From contig LLKB01000005.1 in NCBI GenBank assembly GCA_001414325.1, positions 295,060-359,059 on the forward strand: 64,000 bases of DNA, read 5' to 3'. Below, one piece after another: positions 1-9,139 of this stretch (within the stretch, counting starts at the first letter, position 1; each line of letters begins with the position of its first letter). A program made the position numbers and the translations under genes. The notes under the pieces are model-generated. The model ran no database searches. It saw only the letters and a list, made by a program, of their open reading frames with translations, and had not been told where the DNA came from. Origin of the DNA: Butyribacter intestini (lineage in GTDB: Bacteria; Bacillota; Clostridia; Lachnospirales; Lachnospiraceae).

Positions 1-336
1 GGAAAAGATGCTCACTTCTTCGGACAGGCTAAGAACAGCTGGCTTACAGGAACTGCTGCATGGACATTTGTAAATGTTTCACAGTATATCCTCGGTGTAG
101 TACCTACATTAAATGGACTCAGCATTGACCCATGCATCCCGTCAGAGATGGGAACAGAGTTTACAATGACCCGTAAATACCGCGAGGGAATTTACAATAT
201 CAAAGTAGAAAATCCTTCAAAGGTAGAAAAAGGTGTTGTAAAACTTATTGTAAACGGAAAAGAACATACAGACACAACTGTAGTTCCTTATGAAAAAGGT
301 CAGACACATTATGATGTAACAGTTGTAATGGGGTAG
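1..336 (+). CDS. GH94 cellobiose/chitobiose phosphorylase, C-terminal end (partial)
   Basis: The reading frame is open from the first base and ends with TAG at 334-336, so only about the last 111 residues of a longer protein are present. The segment with SWLTGTAAW, followed by YILGVVPTLNGLSIDPCIP and a closing beta-rich stretch, is characteristic of the C-terminal (alpha/alpha)6 barrel and tail of GH94 phosphorylases, which cleave cellobiose or related beta-glucosides with phosphate to sugar 1-phosphate. Substrate cannot be decided from this end; cellobiose is the commonest. A hairpin terminator follows at 404-445. The ATG at 148 is internal and not a real start. Confidence 0.85.
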   Translation, partial: GKDAHFFGQAKNSWLTGTAAWTFVNVSQYILGVVPTLNGLSIDPCIPSEMGTEFTMTRKYREGIYNIKVENPSKVEKGVVKLIVNGKEHTDTTVVPYEKGQTHYDVTVVMG

Positions 337-403
337 GGTTGAGTTGAACGATATATAAAAATTTCAATGCAGGAGAACAAGCTTTCTTGCACCGAATAAC
401 AAC

Positions 404-445
404 AAAATCCCATGTTTACCGTAAATGCGGCAGACATGGGATTTT
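404..445. terminator. Bidirectional hairpin terminator between the phosphorylase and folA
   Basis: A 12-bp perfect inverted repeat (404-415 with 434-445, AAAATCCCATGT/ACATGGGATTTT) has A-rich left and T-rich right flanks. It sits between two convergent genes and can end transcription from both sides. Confidence 0.8.
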
Positions 446-934
446 TTATCTTCTCTTATATTGATAAAAATAATATTCCAAGTCATAATAAGTCCATTCA
501 TCGGAGTCATGCGTCATAATCCACTCGTCTGACTCTTCAAAATTTTCAAGGTAGGCATCTGCCTGATACTCATAATCAACTTTCGTTATATATGCTCTTT
601 CACAGTACGGAAAAAACTCCTTATATACTTTCTCCCCACCGACAACAAAAATATCCTCATCAGCATAATTTTTAAGTTCTTCCATTGCTTCATCCATATC
701 ATGAACTATTTTGGCATTGCCATAAGAATAATTTTGGTCCGATGTTAAAATTATATTTGTCCTGCCGCCGAGCGTAGTCCCACCCGGTATAGATTCCATA
801 GTCCTTCTGTCCCCAACGACAACCTTGCCGTCCGTTAATTCCTTAAACAGCTTTTTATCTGCCGGAATTGACACAAGAATCTCACCTTTATTGCTTATCG
901 CCCAGTTTGAATCTACACATGCTATAAGATTCAT
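446..934 (-). CDS. folA: Dihydrofolate reductase
   Basis: This is a 162-residue DHFR, which reduces dihydrofolate to tetrahydrofolate with NADPH. Visible family features are the N-terminal MNLIACVDSNWAIS strand, IPAD with the substrate-binding Asp near residue 26, VVVGDRRTMESIP (G-x-x-T-x-E-S-I-P cofactor motif) and the late VVGGEKVY. The frame is open to a TTG at 943, but that TTG is only one base from the AGGAGG; the ATG at 934 has proper spacing and overlaps the hflX stop as ATGA, so 934 is chosen and translation is probably coupled to hflX. It is the last gene of a TPR lipoprotein-hflX-folA operon. Confidence 0.93.
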   Translation of the reverse strand: MNLIACVDSNWAISNKGEILVSIPADKKLFKELTDGKVVVGDRRTMESIPGGTTLGGRTNIILTSDQNYSYGNAKIVHDMDEAMEELKNYADEDIFVVGGEKVYKEFFPYCERAYITKVDYEYQADAYLENFEESDEWIMTHDSDEWTYYDLEYYFYQYKRR

Positions 935-2214
935 TCCTCCCAAGCCTCCTTTTTCTTCTCCTCTTTCACGAAGAGATACATATATTCTTTCGGAATTAGA
1001 GCCTTTATATAAATTCCTTCGTTTCGGTATTCCTCCTCCACTATCTGACCGTACTTTCTGACACTTGCCACGACTGAAGCTTCATCGTATCCAAACACCT
1101 TGTCTAGAAGTTTCTTTCCCTCCGCTATCACTTCGCTTATAACATCAAGCATATTTTCTATACCGTCACCGGTCTTTGCCGAAATCTTGACTGTCCTGTC
1201 TGCTACAAGGTCTTTCAATGTATTTTCACTATCACAAATATCAATCTTATTAAAAGCCGTAACTATCTTCTTGTCTCCGACTTCAAGCTTTCTGAGTGTT
1301 TCATAAACCGTAAACATCTGTGCATCCATATCCTCATTTGAACCGTCAACAACATGAAGTATTATGTCGGCATACTTTGCTTCTTCAAGTGTACTTCTAA
1401 ATGCCTGTATAAGATGATGCGGAAGTTTTCTTATAAATCCTACGGTATCAGTAAACAATATCTCCTCACCGTTTTCTCTCACAAGTTTTCTCGTTGTAGG
1501 GTCAAGTGTCGCAAAAAGTTTATCCTCCGATAAAACTCCTGCCCCCGTAAGATGATTGAGAAGGGTTGACTTTCCGGCATTTGTATAACCTACTATCGCA
1601 ACGACCGGCACCGGGTTTTCCTGACGCTTCTTTCTCGTCAGCTCTCTAGTCCTTTTTACCTGTTCGAGTTCTTTTCTGACCTGTGTTATCCTCTCCTTGA
1701 TAAGCCGCCTGTCCATCTCAAGCTTTTGCTCTCCCGGACCTCTCGTACCGATACCTCCTCCAAGTCTTGAGAGTTCACTTCTTCCACCGATAAGATGCGA
1801 AGCACGGTATCTAAGCTGTGCCAGTTCCACCTGAAGTTTACCCTCACTTGTCGATGCTCTCTTAGCAAAAATATCAAGTATCATAACAGTCCTGTCAATA
1901 ACTTTCACATCGAGCATATCAGACAGATTGTTAAACTGTGCAGGTGTAAGCTCATCATCACATACCACCGTATCAGCGTGATGCTTTATAACAAGCTCCC
2001 TCACTTCCTCAATCTTTCCCTTTCCTATATAAGTTCCCGGATGAATCTTCTCCCTGTTTTGTATGACTTTTGCAACAGTCTCAACACCAGCCGTCTGCCC
2101 TAATTCTATAAGTTCATCAAGAGATTTCTCTGTGTCATCATTATCTGAGGTGGCAACACCCACCACAATAATCCTTTCTTTCTGTTCCGATGTATCAAAT
2201 AATTTATCTTCCAA
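931..2214 (-). CDS. hflX: GTPase HflX
   Basis: A 427-residue ribosome-associated GTPase. The N-terminal HflX domain (about 15-195) includes the glycine-rich stretch LGGGIGTRGPGE near 151-162, and the G domain follows with G1 GYTNAGKS near 209-216, G3 DTVG, and G4 NKID. Known members bind the 50S subunit and split stalled or hibernating ribosomes. The start is TTG at 2214 with AGGAG seven bases upstream; no better ATG is present. It lies 18 bp after the TPR lipoprotein gene and overlaps folA by four bases, so the three genes are probably one transcript. Confidence 0.95.
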   Translation of the reverse strand: MEDKLFDTSEQKERIIVVGVATSDNDDTEKSLDELIELGQTAGVETVAKVIQNREKIHPGTYIGKGKIEEVRELVIKHHADTVVCDDELTPAQFNNLSDMLDVKVIDRTVMILDIFAKRASTSEGKLQVELAQLRYRASHLIGGRSELSRLGGGIGTRGPGEQKLEMDRRLIKERITQVRKELEQVKRTRELTRKKRQENPVPVVAIVGYTNAGKSTLLNHLTGAGVLSEDKLFATLDPTTRKLVRENGEEILFTDTVGFIRKLPHHLIQAFRSTLEEAKYADIILHVVDGSNEDMDAQMFTVYETLRKLEVGDKKIVTAFNKIDICDSENTLKDLVADRTVKISAKTGDGIENMLDVISEVIAEGKKLLDKVFGYDEASVVASVRKYGQIVEEEYRNEGIYIKALIPKEYMYLFVKEEKKKEAWEE

Positions 2215-2232
2215 CTCTAATCTCCTATTCCA

Positions 2233-3423
2233 CTATATCCTAGTCTTTATAAATCTTACTTCTTTTTTCATTTCCTTATCATCAGGATATGTCTTTACAT
2301 ATTCTCTTGCACACTTTAAAGCATCTTTATAATTTCCTGTTTTTTCATACAAAATTACCTGTTTTTTAAGAAGCTTAACCCCTGCTGTCTGGTCATCCGC
2401 TTTAAGTCCCTTTCTAACATATAAAAGGGCATTGTCATAATCCTCTTCAAGCATATAACATTTAGCTATCTTATCGTAAACATCTGATTTCTTTGTCGCC
2501 TTCGCTAAAGCACTTTCTTTGTCCGCATATTTTTTATACTGTTTTAAAGCAGATTTATTGTCACCTTTTTTTGCATATACAACACCCTTATAATATATTG
2601 CATCAGCTTCACCATTTTTCTCCGCAGAATTAAACATTTCCATCGCATCATCATATTTACCTTGATAATAATACGCTTTTCCTGCCGGAATATACATACT
2701 CTCATCACTTGCAACCATATCTATAACTTTATTTAATATGCCTGTTGCAGAATCATTATCCTTTTTCAACTTGTAAACATTATACAGTTCAAAATATGCA
2801 TCCACATTTTTTTCTTCTAAGTCTATGGCTTTTGTAAGATCTTTCTGTGCGTTGTCATAATCTTTTGTATCCCTGTAAAGCCCCGCCCTCATAATATATG
2901 CTTTAGCATATTTATTGTTGCTCTTTATTACCGAATCATATATCTCTTTTGCTTTCTTTACATCTCCCTTAGTCTGGTATGCCGATGCCATAAGACAATT
3001 TATCTTATTATTTAGATTATCGACCTGCTTTATATCCAGTGCTTTCTTACAGTCATCAATAACCTTATCATAATCATTTATACCATAATAAGATATTGCT
3101 TCACCATAATATAGCTGTTTGTTGTTCGTGTTTGATATGCTGTTTTCCGATGACTGAAAAGCTTTTGAAAAGCGTTTTATTGCATCCTGATATTTTCCTA
3201 GATAATTATATGCCATACCTGATGCAATATAATATTCCGCTTTCTCATTGTTCACAGCGATAGCATCGTCAAAACACTCTAAAGCCTGTTTATAGTCTTT
3301 ATCATTAATATAATCCATGCCTTTATCATAGAGACTATCTGCCTTACCACAACCTGTCACCAAAAAAGCTGCACTGCACACAGTTATCACTGCCTTTAAA
3401 ATAATTCCATGTTTTCTATGCAT
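2233..3423 (-). CDS. TPR-repeat lipoprotein
   Basis: A 396-residue secreted lipoprotein: a basic N-terminus, a hydrophobic segment and a lipobox LVTGC give lipidation at about Cys25. The remainder is a string of tetratricopeptide repeats with recurring Y-x-x-A/G spacing and D-Y-x-x-A-x-x-D/C starts, suggesting an extended scaffold outside the membrane for protein binding. The specific partner is not visible. It is the first gene of the hflX-folA operon; a candidate promoter lies at 3504-3532. Confidence 0.8.
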   Translation of the reverse strand: MHRKHGIILKAVITVCSAAFLVTGCGKADSLYDKGMDYINDKDYKQALECFDDAIAVNNEKAEYYIASGMAYNYLGKYQDAIKRFSKAFQSSENSISNTNNKQLYYGEAISYYGINDYDKVIDDCKKALDIKQVDNLNNKINCLMASAYQTKGDVKKAKEIYDSVIKSNNKYAKAYIMRAGLYRDTKDYDNAQKDLTKAIDLEEKNVDAYFELYNVYKLKKDNDSATGILNKVIDMVASDESMYIPAGKAYYYQGKYDDAMEMFNSAEKNGEADAIYYKGVVYAKKGDNKSALKQYKKYADKESALAKATKKSDVYDKIAKCYMLEEDYDNALLYVRKGLKADDQTAGVKLLKKQVILYEKTGNYKDALKCAREYVKTYPDDKEMKKEVRFIKTRI

Positions 3424-3503
3424 AAAACTTCCTCATTTCTATATTTTTTAACTCAAATGTTACCGTTCACACCTATAGTGCGACCAATAACCCTCAACCT
3501 CTG

Positions 3504-3532
3504 ATTTTAAAACATATGTCATATAAACGCAA
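3504..3532 (-). promoter_or_regulatory. Candidate sigma-A promoter for the TPR lipoprotein-hflX-folA operon
   Basis: Read on the minus strand: TTGCGT (3527-3532), a 17-bp spacer, then TAAAAT (3504-3509), about 80 bp upstream of the ATG. The rest of 3424-3665 is AT-rich and shows no gene. Confidence 0.45.
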
Positions 3533-3665
3533 GCAAAAAAAGAATTGTATGACTATAAGCATATATAATCACACAATCCGCTCTTATACTTTACATTTAT
3601 AATTTCTAATCCCTACATATATAAAGCATGATTTTTAAATTTCAAATAGATATACCATTTAAATA

Positions 3666-4391
3666 TTATGTCTGTTTAAGTGACTCCTTAAAAAATTCTT
3701 CATATTTTTTTACTATAAGTTTTCTTCCACTTTTTCTTATAGGAATCATCTTGTCATTTATCATAATAAAATCAGAATCGACAAGTCCTGCCACATACTG
3801 CATATTTACAAGGTAACTCTGATGACATCTCAAAAATCTGTCATCGGAAAGTTCCTTCTCAAAAACATCAAGTTTATTATAAACCTTTACAATACCCTGC
3901 GTGGTTGTATAAATGTAAACAACCTTATTATCTGATTCCATGTTTATAATATCTTTGTATGGTATAATGAGTGATTTTCTTCTGGATTTAACTTCTATGT
4001 AATTCTGATTTTTCTGCGGATGCTTCTGGACATAGTAATCAATTACTGCACCTATGCGCCCCGGCTCATATGGTTTAAGAAGATATCCCATAGCATGAAC
4101 CTCATATGCCGCTATCGCAAAATCACTGCTTGAAGTGCAATATACAATCTCAACATTTTTATCCATCTGGCGTATCAGCTTTCCGGTTTCAATTCCATCG
4201 ATCTCATTCATCATGACATCAAGAAAAATAAGATCAAAAGGATGATTTTTATAACCTGCGACAAGACCCTCACCATTTGAGAATGGTGTCATATTATATT
4301 CAAGTCCCCTGTCAGTCATAAGGAATCCTATAATCTCTTCTAACATCCCTCTATCTATTTCACTATCTTCACACACTGCAACTTCAATCAT
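3666..4391 (-). CDS. LytTR-family response regulator (AgrA/VirR type)
   Basis: A 241-residue two-domain regulator. The N-terminal receiver domain has the acidic CEDSEID cluster and the phosphoacceptor in DLIFLDVMM (Asp58), with the conserved Lys in GYLLKPY. The C-terminal half is a LytTR DNA-binding domain containing RFLRCHQSYLVNMQYV and IPIRKSGRK. Such proteins bind promoter repeats after phosphorylation by a membrane histidine kinase, often in peptide signalling. No kinase gene is adjacent, so it is an orphan here. Start ATG with AGGAGAG upstream. Confidence 0.9.
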   Translation of the reverse strand: MIEVAVCEDSEIDRGMLEEIIGFLMTDRGLEYNMTPFSNGEGLVAGYKNHPFDLIFLDVMMNEIDGIETGKLIRQMDKNVEIVYCTSSSDFAIAAYEVHAMGYLLKPYEPGRIGAVIDYYVQKHPQKNQNYIEVKSRRKSLIIPYKDIINMESDNKVVYIYTTTQGIVKVYNKLDVFEKELSDDRFLRCHQSYLVNMQYVAGLVDSDFIMINDKMIPIRKSGRKLIVKKYEEFFKESLKQT

Positions 4392-4636
4392 AATTCCACT
4401 CTCCTATTCCAAATCCTACACTACATATAGCATACCCAAAATCAAAGATAAGGTCAAGCAATTTTTGCATTTTTCTCCCATATGATGACTAAATTCGGCA
4501 ATTTCCACTCTCTATACTTACTTTCATCTCCGTACCGTTCATTATTTTTAATTTCACACGATTACAAATCTCATTTATCACGATTTTAAAAAAATTACAG
4601 CCCCACACATAATAAATTTCAACATATTGCAGACTC

Positions 4637-4662
4637 ACTCCACCGGATATTCTGCATATACT
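4637..4662 (+). promoter_or_regulatory. Possible sigma-K-like promoter of dpaAB
   Basis: AC (4637-4638), 16 bp, then CATATACT (4655-4662) resembles the mother-cell sigma-K pattern (AC, 16-17 bp, CATAnnnT). It lies 40 bp before the dpaA ATG, and in spore formers dpaAB is a mother-cell operon. Short motif, so weak evidence. The rest of 4392-4701 is AT-rich divergent promoter space with no other gene seen. Confidence 0.3.
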
Positions 4663-4701
4663 GTATTATTCATAAATATATGCGGAAAACGGGAGGGAAA
4701 A

Positions 4702-5532
4702 ATGAATATCTTTGATGACAGAATCTATATTTTCGGAGATGACAGCAGACAACTTGCACTTTTTAATCTATTTCTCGAAAAGGGATATAATGCGGCATAC
4801 TCAACAGACTGTTTTTCAAATGATAACAAAAAAATCAAATACTCTCACCACTTTTCTGAAGACAACTTATGCACCGGAACTGATTTCTTAATCTTTCCTA
4901 TTCCGTTAAAGAAACGATCGATTGACAATCTTTTTCCATTTGCCCATAAAAATAATTATATTATCGGCGGACTCTTTGATAAAGAACTGACTGCCTTTTG
5001 CAATAGAAATAATATATGTTACTACGACCTTTACCTCTCAAAAAATTTTGTAACAAGCAATGCAAAGATAACTGCCGAAGGTGCGATTTTTTGTGCAATG
5101 CAAAACTCAACCAAAACAATTGCAGGCAGTAAAAGTCTCGTTATAGGCTATGGCAACTGCGGCTGTAAAATCGCAGGTATGTTAAAATGCATGAACTCTG
5201 AAGTCCATGTTATAGAACCCGCAAAAAAAACATATATCGGACGAAATATCCGTTTATATAAAAACATTACAGAAGTCAGAAACATTCACCGATTTGATTT
5301 TATATTTAATACGGCACCACAAAAATCACTTGTCGATGGCATCCTCTGCCGCCTGAAAAAAAATGCAACAATAATTGACATTGCTTCAGCTCCCGGTGGT
5401 ACTGATTTTGATTATTGTAAAAAATACGGCATATGTGCAAAACTTTGTCCCGGAATTCCCGGACATTATGCTCCTGATACTGCTGCCCGCATTATATTTA
5501 ATGAAATCGTCAACTTAAAAAGGGAGGGATAA
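4702..5532 (+). CDS. dpaA: Dipicolinate synthase subunit A
   Basis: A 276-residue protein matching the SpoVFA/DpaA family, which with DpaB converts dihydrodipicolinate to dipicolinic acid in the mother cell during sporulation. The C-terminal half has a Rossmann fold signature (LVIGYGNCGCKIAGML near 155-170), FDFIFNTAP, and the ending FDYCKKYGICAKLCPGIPGHYAPDTAA typical of the family. The frame is open upstream to 4627, but GGGAGG at 4691-4696 points to the ATG at 4702. Two bases separate it from dpaB. Confidence 0.9.
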   Translation: MNIFDDRIYIFGDDSRQLALFNLFLEKGYNAAYSTDCFSNDNKKIKYSHHFSEDNLCTGTDFLIFPIPLKKRSIDNLFPFAHKNNYIIGGLFDKELTAFCNRNNICYYDLYLSKNFVTSNAKITAEGAIFCAMQNSTKTIAGSKSLVIGYGNCGCKIAGMLKCMNSEVHVIEPAKKTYIGRNIRLYKNITEVRNIHRFDFIFNTAPQKSLVDGILCRLKKNATIIDIASAPGGTDFDYCKKYGICAKLCPGIPGHYAPDTAARIIFNEIVNLKREG

Positions 5533-5534
5533 CC

Positions 5535-6116
5535 TTGGAAAATAACAAAATCGGATTCGCTGTTACAGGCTCCTTTTGTACCCATTCAAAAATAAAAAAT
5601 ATCATCTCACAAATGTGCACCGACGGGTATGATATAACACCCATTGTTTCATTTAACACAGCATCAATGGACAGTCGTTTTGGCAAATCATCCGTATTTT
5701 TATCAGATATAGAAGATATTACAAAAAAGAAACCGATAATGAGTATTCAAGATGCCGAAAAGATAGGTCCCGGCAATTTTCTTGATGCACTCGTCATAGC
5801 ACCATGTACCGGAAACACACTTGCAAAGCTGACCTGCGGCATAACAGATTCGCCTGTCCTCATGGCTGCAAAAGCGCATCTGAGAAATGAAAAACCGCTT
5901 ATTATAGCGGTTTCTACAAATGATGCTATGGGAATGAATTTTCAGAATATAGGAAGGCTTTTCAACACAAAAAATATTTATTTTGTACCGTTCTTTCAGG
6001 ATGATACAAATAAAAAACCCCGCTCACTGATAGCAGACTTTGAACTTATTCCACAGACAATTAAAGCTGCCCTCACAGGAAGACAGCTTCAACCGGTATT
6101 AAAATGCAAGTCATAG
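5535..6116 (+). CDS. dpaB: Dipicolinate synthase subunit B (flavoprotein)
   Basis: A 193-residue flavoprotein subunit of dipicolinate synthase (SpoVFB), of the FMN-binding decarboxylase-like fold. Visible are the N-terminal GFAVTGSFCTHS phosphate-binding loop, the central ALVIAPCTGNTLAKLTCGITDSPVLMA, and the PFFQDDTNKKPRSLIADFELIP tail. Together with DpaA it makes the calcium-chelated dipicolinate of spore cores. Start is TTG at 5535 preceded by GGGAGG in the last dpaA codons. It is a two-gene operon; nothing recognisable lies in the 108-bp gap to the convergent asnB. Confidence 0.9.
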   Translation: MENNKIGFAVTGSFCTHSKIKNIISQMCTDGYDITPIVSFNTASMDSRFGKSSVFLSDIEDITKKKPIMSIQDAEKIGPGNFLDALVIAPCTGNTLAKLTCGITDSPVLMAAKAHLRNEKPLIIAVSTNDAMGMNFQNIGRLFNTKNIYFVPFFQDDTNKKPRSLIADFELIPQTIKAALTGRQLQPVLKCKS

Positions 6117-6224
6117 AGTATCATTGACGCTAATGTAAAAACAATACTTTGAGCAAACAGTATATCGCATCTGACACAAACATTATATACAAAAAATATA
6201 TGCTTAAATAAATGATAACACCAA

Positions 6225-8084
6225 TTACAGCTCTATTTTTATTTTATATTTATTAAGCCAGTAATTTATCTGTATCAGATACGCAAGCATCTGTGGTCCT
6301 GCCATAAGCTGACCGTACCACGGTGCACCGTAATCCTTTTCTCCCGCCATAAAATCTGTAAGTTTTTTTTCGTCTATAAGTGAAAGCACCGGTGCACCGT
6401 CTTTAATATCTTTTTTCAATTTTTCTATGAGCATTTTCTCATAATATGGATTATATGATTTCGGATAAGGACTTTTCTTTCTGAACAAAACCTCCTCCGG
6501 CACCCTGCCCCTCGCCGCCTGTCTCAATATATTTTTTACAAGTCCATTCCTGCATTTCATGTCCCACGGAATATTAAATACATATTGCAAAAGCTTCCTG
6601 TCTGCAAACGGAACTCTCGCTTCAAGACCTGAGTGCATACTTGTTCTATCCATTCGGTTTAGCAATGTCTGCATAAAAAAGCGTATATTCAGATAACTTA
6701 TCTGCCTTCTCTGAGACTGTATCTCATTTTCCCACGGAAGAATATTTATCTCACTTACCGCACTTTCATATGCCGATTTTACATAATCGTCCATATCAAG
6801 TTCAACTAATACATCCTGCTTAAGCAGCTGCTTTCTCGGAGACAAATCGGGTGTCCAAGGAAAAGTTCCACATTTTAAAAATTCCTCACGATGAAACCAC
6901 GGATAACCGCCAAATATCTCGTCAGCACATTCTCCGGTAAGCACTACCTTATGTTTTTTGCTTACTTCTCTACAAAAATATACAAGACTTGAATCTATAT
7001 CTGCCATACATGGGAGGTCATGTGAATCTACCGAATCATAAAGCAGCTCAGCCTGTTTATCGTAATCACATTTAAGTATCGTATGATTTGTTCCAAGATA
7101 TTCCACCATCTTTTTTGCGTATGGTGCATCCTGTGACGGCTGAAAACTGTTTGCCTTGAAATATTTTTCATTTCCTGCAAAGTCAAATGAATATGTCGAA
7201 AGAATCTCTCCCTTTTCTTTTAATTTCATGGCACATATAGCAGACACAAGACTCGAATCTATTCCACCGGAAAGAAATGTGCATATAGGCACTTCTTTAT
7301 CAGAAACCATCTGTCTTACTACAGCATCTTCTAATAAATATCTTGTCTTTTCAATCGTCTTTTCATAATCATCTTTATGGTATCTGCTTTCAAGTGACCA
7401 ATAAACTTTCTTTGTTATACCATACTTTGTGCACACGAGATAATTTCCTGGTTTCACTTCTTTTATTCCTTTAAACACTGCATTTCCGGGCTGCCTTGCC
7501 GGTCCAAGACCAAATATCTCATTTAAACCGTTCCGGTCAACAACAGGCTTTACATCGCCATACTTAAATAATGCCTTTATCTCCGAAGCAAAGACAATGC
7601 TTTTTTCATCATCAAGCCATGTATAAAAAAGCGGCTTGATTCCAAACTGGTCACGATAAAGATACAATATATCATGTCCCGAATCATATATAGCAAATGA
7701 AAATATCCCGTCAAGTTTTTTCACAAACTCAGGTCCGTATTGCAAAAATAAAAGCAGCACGACCTCTGTATCGGACTTAGTTTCAAAATGCCAGCCTTCA
7801 CTTTTTAAGTTATATCTCAATATTTCCGTATTGTATATCTCACCATTATAGACAATGACATAATCATTATTATTTATAGTCCTTATCATCGGCTGTCTGC
7901 CATTATTAACATCCCTTATCGCAAGCCTTGTATGTGCAAAGCCACAATGTCTGCCCAAATATATTCCCGAATCGTCAGGTCCTCTGTGGAAAAGACTTTT
8001 TTTCATCTCGTACAATATGTTTCTATACTTGTCACCTGCTTTAAATTCTATTTGGCTCGAAAAAAAACCTGCAATGCCACACAT
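6225..8084 (-). CDS. asnB: Asparagine synthase (glutamine-hydrolysing)
   Basis: A 619-residue AsnB. The N-terminal class II glutaminase domain starts with MCGIAGFF (nucleophile Cys2) and has HRGPDDSG, AHTRLAI and NGEIYN; the C-terminal synthetase domain has the ATP-pyrophosphatase loop CTFLSGGIDSSLVSA near 265-280 and GECADEIFGGYPWF. It forms asparagine from aspartate, glutamine and ATP. ATG is preceded by GGAGG at good spacing. Family length is 500-640, so this is full length. It is monocistronic as far as spacing shows. Confidence 0.93.
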   Translation of the reverse strand: MCGIAGFFSSQIEFKAGDKYRNILYEMKKSLFHRGPDDSGIYLGRHCGFAHTRLAIRDVNNGRQPMIRTINNNDYVIVYNGEIYNTEILRYNLKSEGWHFETKSDTEVVLLLFLQYGPEFVKKLDGIFSFAIYDSGHDILYLYRDQFGIKPLFYTWLDDEKSIVFASEIKALFKYGDVKPVVDRNGLNEIFGLGPARQPGNAVFKGIKEVKPGNYLVCTKYGITKKVYWSLESRYHKDDYEKTIEKTRYLLEDAVVRQMVSDKEVPICTFLSGGIDSSLVSAICAMKLKEKGEILSTYSFDFAGNEKYFKANSFQPSQDAPYAKKMVEYLGTNHTILKCDYDKQAELLYDSVDSHDLPCMADIDSSLVYFCREVSKKHKVVLTGECADEIFGGYPWFHREEFLKCGTFPWTPDLSPRKQLLKQDVLVELDMDDYVKSAYESAVSEINILPWENEIQSQRRQISYLNIRFFMQTLLNRMDRTSMHSGLEARVPFADRKLLQYVFNIPWDMKCRNGLVKNILRQAARGRVPEEVLFRKKSPYPKSYNPYYEKMLIEKLKKDIKDGAPVLSLIDEKKLTDFMAGEKDYGAPWYGQLMAGPQMLAYLIQINYWLNKYKIKIEL

Positions 8085-8168
8085 ATATAAAAACCTCCAT
8101 GCATACGCTTTTTTATACTCACAATAGTGTATGCACTTTTATTTTATATATACCTGATATTGCAGGTT

Positions 8169-8188
8169 ATAACAGTTCAGCCTGTTAT
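8169..8188. repeat. 20-bp palindrome of the TAACAGTTCAG family
   Basis: ATAACAGTTCAGCCTGTTAT has 7-bp arms around a 6-base loop. The same core recurs at 60171-60190 and at the ends of the 47905-48159 element. Here no flanking 8-bp duplication is seen. It abuts the stop codon of the dus gene and could also act as its transcript end. Confidence 0.5.
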
Positions 8189-9139
8189 TCATTCAACACT
8201 AAAGCTGCATCTGCTAAGCAGCGTTTCTACTGCCGCTTTATACTCCGTAAGCTTTTTTGCTTTTCTTATCTTTTTTACATATTTATCCGCATCATCAAAA
8301 TCATTTGCAAAATAAGCCCACAATTCTTTCAGCTTAAATAATATAAATGTGTCTCCATCATATACCTGGCAGAATTTGTCAAAAATCGCCTGATGATATT
8401 TTTTAAAAAATTCCTTATCTATTGCACCTTTTCCTCTTATCTGCCCGAAAAGTCCAGGGTTTGCGAGTATTCCCCTGCCTATCATAATACTGTCCGTGTC
8501 AGGAAATCTTTCCGTTATCATATCATAATCGGATTTTGTCTTTATGTCTCCGTTATAACATACCGGATTTTTACTTGTATTTAGAGCATAATCAAACATT
8601 TCAAGATTTGGTTTATTTTTATACATATCCTGTCTTGTCCTCGGATGGATTATAAGCTCATATACCGGATATTTATTAAAAATTTCAATCAGCCTGTAAA
8701 TCTCATCAGGATTTTCAAAGCCTATTCTTGTCTTAACTGAAATTTTCATATCACATTCCGTATATATCCTGTCTAAAAACGCATCAAGCTCCTCAGGGTA
8801 TCTTAAAAAACCTGCTCCTCTCTTCTTTGAAACAACTGTTCCTGACGGACAGCCGAGATTAAGATTAACTTCATTATAACCAAGTTCCCTCATTTGTCCT
8901 GCCGCATTTATAAAACCGTCAGCATTATTTGCAAGTATTTGTGGAACAAGAGAAATATTTTCGTTATTCTCCGGAAGTATATCACGCAGTTCTTTATGTT
9001 TCATAATACCTGACGGTCTTGTAACAACAAACGGAGAAAAATATTTGTCAACATCGTCAAAAAAATCCGCATAGATGTTTCTGAAAATATAACCGGCAAC
9101 ACCCTCTAACGGTGCAAAATATAACTTCTTTTTTTCCAT
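8189..9139 (-). CDS. dus: tRNA-dihydrouridine synthase
   Basis: A 316-residue flavin enzyme that reduces uridine in tRNA D-loops. The N-terminal KLYFAPLEGVAGYIFR, the NLGCPSG segment with the catalytic Cys (in EVNLNLGCPSGTVVSKKRGAGF), KTRIG and the HPRT and NGDI motifs are diagnostic of the Dus TIM barrel. A GTG at 9142 precedes in frame, but the ATG at 9139 overlaps the upstream stop as TGATG, suggesting translational coupling with the lipid kinase gene. Which tRNA positions are modified cannot be read from sequence. Confidence 0.92.
   Translation of the reverse strand: MEKKKLYFAPLEGVAGYIFRNIYADFFDDVDKYFSPFVVTRPSGIMKHKELRDILPENNENISLVPQILANNADGFINAAGQMRELGYNEVNLNLGCPSGTVVSKKRGAGFLRYPEELDAFLDRIYTECDMKISVKTRIGFENPDEIYRLIEIFNKYPVYELIIHPRTRQDMYKNKPNLEMFDYALNTSKNPVCYNGDIKTKSDYDMITERFPDTDSIMIGRGILANPGLFGQIRGKGAIDKEFFKKYHQAIFDKFCQVYDGDTFILFKLKELWAYFANDFDDADKYVKKIRKAKKLTEYKAAVETLLSRCSFSVE

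Noticed and set aside
943-943. TTG at 943 as folA start
   Set aside because: It is one base from the ribosome site; the ATG at 934 has normal spacing and overlaps the hflX stop.
1100-8341. Plus-strand ORFs of 60-110 codons inside minus-strand genes
   Set aside because: They lie antisense to clear genes, lack ribosome sites and resemble no family.
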